Source: Acidobacterium sp049965615
GTDB lineage: Bacteria > Acidobacteriota > Terriglobia > Terriglobales > Acidobacteriaceae
Assembly: GCA_049965615.1 (NCBI GenBank)
Contig: JBMFWD010000010.1
Coordinates: forward strand, 16,745-80,744
DNA: 64,000 nt
Reading direction: 5' to 3'
Shown here: positions 59,405-64,000 of the stretch, piece by piece
Position numbering within the stretch: the stretch's first letter is position 1
Layout of the letters: each line of letters starts with the position of its first letter
Notes under the pieces: generated by a model
Told to the model about the DNA's origin: nothing
Databases searched by the model: none
What the model saw: only the letters and a program-made list of their open reading frames with translations
Program-made: the position numbers and the translations under genes

Positions 59405-61225
59405 TTAGACGATGCGGAGGGCTATGAGGGTTTCGTCGTCGAAGCGTTCGCAGTCTCCCTGGAATTCCCGGACTTCGGTGAAGATGGCTTCTGCGGCTTC
59501 TTCTGCGGAGAGGTGGCGGTGGCGGGCGATGGCGTCGGTGAGGCGGTCGCCGAAGGATTCCTTGTTTTCGTTTTCGGCGTCGGAGATGCCGTCGCTGAAG
59601 AAGTAGATGGAGTCGCCGGGGCGCATGGAGATGCTGATTTCTTCGTATTCGGCTTTGGGGAACATGCCGATAGGGAAGCCTTCGACGGGGATGATTTCGA
59701 CTTCTCCGTCGCGGCAGAGGATGGGTTGGGATGCGCCGGCGTTGGCGATCTGGAGGGTGAGGTTTTCTTCGTTCCAGACGGTGTAGAGCATGGCGACGTA
59801 TTGGGAGTCGAGGCGCCGCTCGTGGAGCGAGGTGTTGAGGGTCTGGAGCATGGCTGAGGGCGAGAGTCGCCGGCTGGCGAGGGAGCGCATGGTACCGCTG
59901 ACGACGGCGCCGTAGAGTGCGGCGGCTGCGCCTTTGCCGCTGACATCGGCGATGGTGAGGGCGGTGCGCTGGTCGTCGTAGCGGAGACAGTCGTAGAGGT
60001 CGCCGCCGATGGTGCGGGCGGGCAGGAAGCGTGCGGCGAATTGTGCGTGAGCGGTGCGCGGGAGCGACGGCGGCAGGAGGCGGAGCTGGACTTCGCGGGC
60101 CATTTCGAGGTCGTGCTCGAGGCTTTGCTCCTGCTGGGCTACGCGCTGGTAGAGCTGGGCGTTTTCAACAGCGATGGCGATTTGGGCGGCGAGGGTGCTG
60201 AGGGCTCGGACGTGATCCTCGGTGAAGTAGTGGGGCTGAGTGTGTTCGATATCGAGGACGCCGATGACCTTGCTTTTGTAGATGAGGGGGACGGCGAGTT
60301 CGGAGGATGTTTCGCTGTTGATCTGGTAGTAGCGGGGGTCTTTCCGGACGTCGGGGACGTTGATGGGGCGTCGCTCTGCGATGGCGGCGCCGACGATGCC
60401 GCGTTCAACGGGCAGGAAATCGGTGGGATAGAAGCGCTCGCCGAAGCGGAGGGCGAAGCGGTTTTCGAGGACGTGCTCGATGGGGCGGACGCTCCAGATG
60501 GAGAACATCTGGTAGTCGAATAGACGGCGGAGGAGCTGGCTGATGCGCTCGAAGAGCCGGTCGACGTCGAGGATGGAGGTGAGCTCGCGGCTGATTTCGT
60601 TGAGGACTTCAAGGGTCTGGGCCTGGCGGGAGACGCGGGTGTAGAGGCGCGCGTTTTCAATAGCCTGGGCGATGCGCGAGGCGGTGAGGGTGAGCAGGCG
60701 GAGGTGTTCCTCCTGAAAGTAGCCGGGCTGCTCGGACTGGATGTCGATGACGCCGATGACGCGGTTTTTGACGATGAGGGGGACGGCGAGTTCGGAGTGG
60801 ACCTCGGGGTTGGCGTCGATGTAGTTTTCGAGTTCGCGGACCTCGGGGATGAGCATGGGCTGGCGCGAGAGGGCGACCTGGCCGGTGACTCCCTGACCGA
60901 GGTGGATACGCATGCGTTCGATTTCCGGCGTGTGGCCGATCTGGAAGCGCATGCGGAGGTCGTTCATGCGCTTGTCGATGAGGAGGATGGCGAAGATGCG
61001 GTAGTCAATGACGGCGCGGACGAGTGCGGCGGTGCGCTGGAGGAGGGTCTGGAGATCGAGGGTGGTATTGAGCGCGTCGGTGAGGCGGAGGAGGAATTCG
61101 GTCTGTCCTGGTTCCACGCGGATGGTAGGCGCTGCGGCAGGCGCAGCGGGGCCGGTGGGACGGTAATCGCCCTCAAAGGACTCGAGGTTATCTGGAGGGG
61201 GTGATTGCGGGCGCGATTCGGACAC
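59405..61225 (-). CDS. PP2C-type (RsbU/SpoIIE) phosphatase with two GAF domains
   Basis: 606 residues, GTG start after AGGAGAATC. A disordered N-terminus, GAF 1 (about 45-190), GAF 2 (about 215-365), a short coiled coil (YQRVAQQEQSLEHDLEMAREVQLRLLPPSLP) and a PP2C/SpoIIE catalytic domain (about 400-605). Metal-binding Asp residues are in RTIGGDLYDCLRY, TIADVSGKGAAAALYGA and FFSDGISDAEN. Such proteins dephosphorylate anti-anti-sigma factors in partner-switching stress pathways; no STAS or anti-sigma gene is near. Confidence 0.92.
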   Translation of the reverse strand: MSESRPQSPPPDNLESFEGDYRPTGPAAPAAAPTIRVEPGQTEFLLRLTDALNTTLDLQTLLQRTAALVRAVIDYRIFAILLIDKRMNDLRMRFQIGHTPEIERMRIHLGQGVTGQVALSRQPMLIPEVRELENYIDANPEVHSELAVPLIVKNRVIGVIDIQSEQPGYFQEEHLRLLTLTASRIAQAIENARLYTRVSRQAQTLEVLNEISRELTSILDVDRLFERISQLLRRLFDYQMFSIWSVRPIEHVLENRFALRFGERFYPTDFLPVERGIVGAAIAERRPINVPDVRKDPRYYQINSETSSELAVPLIYKSKVIGVLDIEHTQPHYFTEDHVRALSTLAAQIAIAVENAQLYQRVAQQEQSLEHDLEMAREVQLRLLPPSLPRTAHAQFAARFLPARTIGGDLYDCLRYDDQRTALTIADVSGKGAAAALYGAVVSGTMRSLASRRLSPSAMLQTLNTSLHERRLDSQYVAMLYTVWNEENLTLQIANAGASQPILCRDGEVEIIPVEGFPIGMFPKAEYEEISISMRPGDSIYFFSDGISDAENENKESFGDRLTDAIARHRHLSAEEAAEAIFTEVREFQGDCERFDDETLIALRIV

Positions 61226-61321
61226 GATTCTCCTGCTGACCTGACATCATAGAGCATTCGTTGTGGTTCTGTAGAGTGACGGAGATGAGGCGTGGGAGGT
61301 TGATTCTATGGCGTGGCGGGG

Positions 61322-61876
61322 TTATTCGGGGATGGATTCGAGGATGCGGATGTCGGGGAGGTTGCGGTAGCGTTCGTCGTAGTCCATGCCGTAGCCGATG
61401 ACGAACTCGTTGGGGATGCTGAAGCCAATGTAGTCGGCGTGAATGGGCTGGAGGCGGCGGGAGGGTTTGTCGAGGAGGGCGGCGATACGGATGGAGCGGG
61501 GCTGGTGGCGCTCGAAGTGGCTGCGGAGGAAGCTGAGGGTGATGCCGGTGTCGAGGATGTCTTCGACGATGATGATGTGGCGGTTTTCGATGGACTCGGT
61601 GAGGTCCTTGATGAGCTGGACGGCGCCTGAAGACTCTGTTCCGGATTTGTAGCTGGAGACGGCTACGAAGTCGAAGGTGCAGTCGAGGTGGATAGCGCGG
61701 GCGAGGTCGGCGAGGAAGATGGCCGCGCCTTTGAGGACACCGATGAGGACGACGCTTTCGCCGTTGAGGTCCTGGCGTATCTGGTGGCCGAGCTCCTGGA
61801 CGCGGGTCTGGATTTGCTCGCGGGTGAACAGGACGCGGAGATTTTCCGTAGCGGGATTTGCGGATGGTTCTTGCAT
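61322..61876 (-). CDS. hpt: Hypoxanthine phosphoribosyltransferase
   Basis: 184 residues. It salvages hypoxanthine (and perhaps guanine) with PRPP. VVLIGVLKGAAIFLADLAR holds the pyrophosphate loop, and IIIVEDILDTGITLSFL is the PRPP-binding motif with two acidic residues. FVIGYGMDYDERYRNLPDIRIL is the conserved C-terminal base-binding segment. It is divergent from lgt with 114 bp between. Confidence 0.95.
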   Translation of the reverse strand: MQEPSANPATENLRVLFTREQIQTRVQELGHQIRQDLNGESVVLIGVLKGAAIFLADLARAIHLDCTFDFVAVSSYKSGTESSGAVQLIKDLTESIENRHIIIVEDILDTGITLSFLRSHFERHQPRSIRIAALLDKPSRRLQPIHADYIGFSIPNEFVIGYGMDYDERYRNLPDIRILESIPE

Positions 61877-61990
61877 GGTGTTGAGATTAGATTATCTCGC
61901 ATCGGGGCAGGGTGGGGGCGAGGTGCGCGGATAAGCGAAAGGTGCGATTGACTCGGCGCTACGTCTATATACTGAGGGAAGCGGTTATTC

Positions 61991-62812
61991 ATGTATCCAT
62001 TCATTCATCTTGGTCCTATTACGATTGGCACGTTCGGGCTGATGCTGTGGTTTTCCGCAGTGTTTGCCTGCTGGGTGCTTTACCTGAACTTTAAGCGGTG
62101 GAAGATTGACGCGGATGCGATCAGCATTATCGCGTTTGCGACGGTGGCGGGTGTGGCCGGCGCGAAGCTGTACCATGTGCTGGAGACGCCGGAGCTGCTG
62201 ATGGCGCACCCTTCGATGCTGATCAGCCGGGCGGGCTTTGCCTGGTTTGGGGGATTGATTGCGGGCGTGGCGGCGCTGCTTTGGCAGGGCGGAACGTACA
62301 AGATTCGTCCGCTGCGGATGCTGGATTTGTGCGCGCCCTCGGCGGCACTGGGTTACGGCATTGGGCGCTGGGGCTGCCAGCTTTCCGGAGACGGGGATTA
62401 CGGGATTCCGACGAAGATGTGGTTCGGGATGAGCTACCCGCACGGAATTGTGCCGACGACGCAGAAGGTGTATCCGACGCCGATTTTTGAGTTTATTGCG
62501 GCGACGATCATTTTTTATATTCTGTGGCGGCGGAGCCGGCCGGGTGCGCCCCGGCGGCTGGGACAGATTACGGGCGAGTACCTGATCTGGACGGGCGCGG
62601 CGCGGTTCCTGGTGGAGTTTATCCGGCGGAATCCGAAGATTTTTCTGGATCTGACGAATGCGCAGTGGGCGAGCGTGGGCTCGATTCTGGTTGGGATTGT
62701 GCTGATCTGGTGGGCTCGGAAGTATAGCTCGCTGGTGGAGATGGGGCAGGATGGTTTGAAGCCGGAGCCGGAGGGCGAACTGAAGGATGCGGCGGCGGCG
62801 GGGCATGGATAG
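61991..62812 (+). CDS. lgt: Prolipoprotein diacylglyceryl transferase
   Basis: 273 residues, about seven membrane helices. It moves diacylglycerol from phosphatidylglycerol to the lipobox Cys of prolipoproteins. The Lgt signature region reads GYGIGRWGCQLSGDGDYG, with the essential Arg kept. In E. coli a His (H103) sits in FHGGL; here the matching segment is WFGGLIAG, so that His is Phe, a variation worth noting but seen together with otherwise clear family features (YPTPIFEFIAA, RFLVEFIRRNP). Confidence 0.9.
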   Translation: MYPFIHLGPITIGTFGLMLWFSAVFACWVLYLNFKRWKIDADAISIIAFATVAGVAGAKLYHVLETPELLMAHPSMLISRAGFAWFGGLIAGVAALLWQGGTYKIRPLRMLDLCAPSAALGYGIGRWGCQLSGDGDYGIPTKMWFGMSYPHGIVPTTQKVYPTPIFEFIAATIIFYILWRRSRPGAPRRLGQITGEYLIWTGAARFLVEFIRRNPKIFLDLTNAQWASVGSILVGIVLIWWARKYSSLVEMGQDGLKPEPEGELKDAAAAGHG

Positions 62813-62886
62813 CTTTTAGCTGCTGGCTTTTAGCCGTTAGCTTTTAGCCTTTTTGTTGCAGAGCGTTCGGCAGGATCGAATTGCGA

Positions 62887-62914
62887 ACAGCCCTTTCTTT
62901 GATGGAAGGGCTGT
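62887..62914. terminator. Hairpin between lgt and the PilZ gene
   Basis: ACAGCCCTT pairs with AAGGGCTGT (9 bp). It lacks a T run on either strand, so it is terminator-like only. Just before it (62811-62853) TAGCTTTTAGC-like units are repeated three times. Confidence 0.5.
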
Positions 62915-62941
62915 GTTGCGTTGGCTGCGTTGGGATTCGGG

Positions 62942-63445
62942 TTACTGGTCTGCTTTGGGCTGTTGCTGTGTGGTCTGGGGGGTGGGTTCTTCTTTTGTTT
63001 GAGCGGGTTCGAGGAATGGCAGGTCGGGAGTTTGTGACTGGGGCAGTTCTTCCGCTGCCGCGCTCAGATGCTCGAGGAAGGTCTTCAATTGTTTGCGGGT
63101 GGCCATTGATCCGGCGGCGGCCTCTTCCTTTGATTTCTTGTCTTCGGCGAGCATGAGGGCCATTCCGACGCCGTCTTCTTCCGCGCGGACGACCTTGCAC
63201 TGGACGGTGATGGTTTCACCGGATTTTTGAGGATCTTCGGATTGCATCTGGAGGGTGACGCGGAGCAGGGAGCTTTCGCTCCAGCGATCATTGGTCTTGA
63301 CGAACATGCCGGTGCGGCTGATGTCTGGCACGACATGCGGCTCGGGTAGCCCGCCGTTCCAGTAGAAGGCCAGCAGAGGAGGGGAGATTTGCCTGCGGGC
63401 TCTGCGCCGTTCCGAGGTTCCGAATAATTTGGACAACCAATTCAT
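62942..63445 (-). CDS. PilZ-domain protein, possible c-di-GMP receptor
   Basis: 167 residues. The PilZ signature is present: the basic switch SERRRARR (10-18) and DISRTGMFV (about 41-49), the two motifs that bind c-di-GMP. The domain spans about 15-105; the tail (about 115-167) is Glu/Pro/Gln-rich and disordered. It could respond to c-di-GMP made by a GGDEF enzyme; the REC-GGDEF protein at 36.4-37.4 kb is a possible but unproven partner. Confidence 0.88.
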   Translation of the reverse strand: MNWLSKLFGTSERRRARRQISPPLLAFYWNGGLPEPHVVPDISRTGMFVKTNDRWSESSLLRVTLQMQSEDPQKSGETITVQCKVVRAEEDGVGMALMLAEDKKSKEEAAAGSMATRKQLKTFLEHLSAAAEELPQSQTPDLPFLEPAQTKEEPTPQTTQQQPKADQ

Positions 63446-63728
63446 GACCTTCCACCTTCTGCCCTCGCTGGGCCCGGCTTGTAGCGTGTATGGACGGACT
63501 GCAACCGACTTAGTGGCAACATCATAACTCAGGAAATGTGGAATTGAGGTGACTTGTTAGAGCAATTTGAGGATTGTTATGCCCATTTTGAGAGCATCCA
63601 GGGCCGCTGATTCGGGGACAGTCAGCCTGAAATCGCTTGAGGTGCGGAGTGGAATTTTGGGGAAAGACTTATTCGCCGGGAAGAGTTGGTTTGCGGCTGG
63701 CGGGGCTGTTTACGGGCTGAACCGGGTG
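63446..63728. other. Gene-free stretch upstream of the PilZ gene
   Basis: No coding region or clear structure seen. It is more AT-rich near 63520-63600 and probably carries the PilZ gene promoter on the minus strand, but no convincing -35/-10 pair could be chosen. Confidence 0.5.
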
Positions 63729-64000
63729 TTTCTATTCGCCAATGGAGAACCCCCGGCTATGCCGGGGAGGCAGCAGAAGTTTGACAATTCCGGGACTGGG
63801 CGCAGGCTCTTTCAGGCGGGCAATTTGCGTAAGAACCTATTGAAGAACTCATTGGGCCAGCTTTTGCAGGGGCTAAAGCCCCAGTTGTTTTGCTGCACTT
63901 ACGGCCCGACTAAAGTCGTGCCCTTGTTACAAAGCCCGCGGCGGAAGACGCAAAAGCGAGCCTGCCGCAGTGTGCGTTCAGGCCCCTTTGAGGGGCCAAT
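63729..64000. repeat. Dispersed intergenic stem-loop repeat, copy 2 (cut by the window end)
   Basis: Matches 9311-9582 base for base except about 8 substitutions and no gaps. It carries the same palindromes (GGGGCTAAAGCCCC, CGACTAAAGTCG, GGCCCC-TTTGA-GGGGCC). The element reaches the last base of the window and most likely continues. Confidence 0.9.

Overview
The window looks like chromosomal DNA of a high-GC, Gram-negative, diderm bacterium. The gene content and the style of the intergenic repeats suggest Acidobacteriota, class Terriglobia (Acidobacteriaceae-like). This assignment is an inference: the window has no rRNA gene or other taxonomic marker. Supporting points are outer-membrane lipid genes (a fused LptF-LptG permease beside an MsbA-like exporter), flagella, a futalosine-type menaquinone gene (mqnD), a single-subunit cytochrome b558-type SdhC, a YncE-propeller/phosphoesterase fusion, and clusters of short stem-loop repeats between genes. 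I saw no phage, insertion sequence, CRISPR array or tRNA gene. Most of the window is ordinary core chromosome with short gaps and many start/stop-overlap operons.

Layout. 0.1-6.2 kb (minus strand): an operon of TPR membrane protein, ClC chloride channel/antiporter, an atypical histidine kinase and a separate KdpD sensor/USP protein. 6.3-9.2 kb (plus): larE-larC-larB for the nickel-pincer nucleotide cofactor, without larA nearby. 9.2-9.8 kb: a gene-free stretch with a dispersed stem-loop repeat whose second copy runs off the right end (63.7-64.0 kb). 9.8-12.4 kb: icd and mdh, followed at 16.3-19.7 kb by sdhCAB, so three TCA-cycle steps lie close together. Between them are a VapBC toxin-antitoxin pair with a clear operator palindrome, two tandem cyclophilins, and a Tat-exported class A beta-lactamase. 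19.9-21.3 kb: rdgB and an endonuclease III-like glycosylase. 21.3-26.8 kb: a late flagellar island with motA-motB-flbD facing away from flagellin-fliD-fliS; sigma-28-type promoters can be read directly in the sequence. 26.8-33.3 kb (minus): copZ-copA-lptFG-ABC exporter. 33.4-36.3 kb: the propeller/phosphoesterase fusion.

36.4-44.9 kb: a REC-GGDEF protein with an altered signature, thiE, two APC amino-acid permeases, a CDGSH iron-sulphur protein, a phosphofructokinase with pyrophosphate-type residues, and a stand-alone excisionase-like HTH protein behind a good sigma-70 promoter. 45-48.7 kb: an acetyltransferase, an M24 peptidase and accB-accC. 48.7-49.5 kb is gene-free and carries a 127-bp direct duplication, a long hairpin and a perfect terminator. 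49.5-58.2 kb: DinB-like protein, mqnD, bioY with an unlisted 49-residue membrane protein, cutA, a phosphohexomutase, an FtsB-like protein, aroA and a GH63-like glycosidase. 58.2-63.4 kb: a lower-GC TPR gene, a GAF-GAF-PP2C phosphatase, hpt, lgt and a PilZ protein.

Connections: BioY (biotin uptake) supplies the cofactor for AccB/AccC; the PilZ protein could read c-di-GMP; SdhCAB would reduce menaquinone, to whose synthesis MqnD contributes. The least explained items are the kinase lacking its phospho-acceptor histidine, the 48.8-49.3 kb repeat/hairpin/terminator block, and the dispersed stem-loop repeat.
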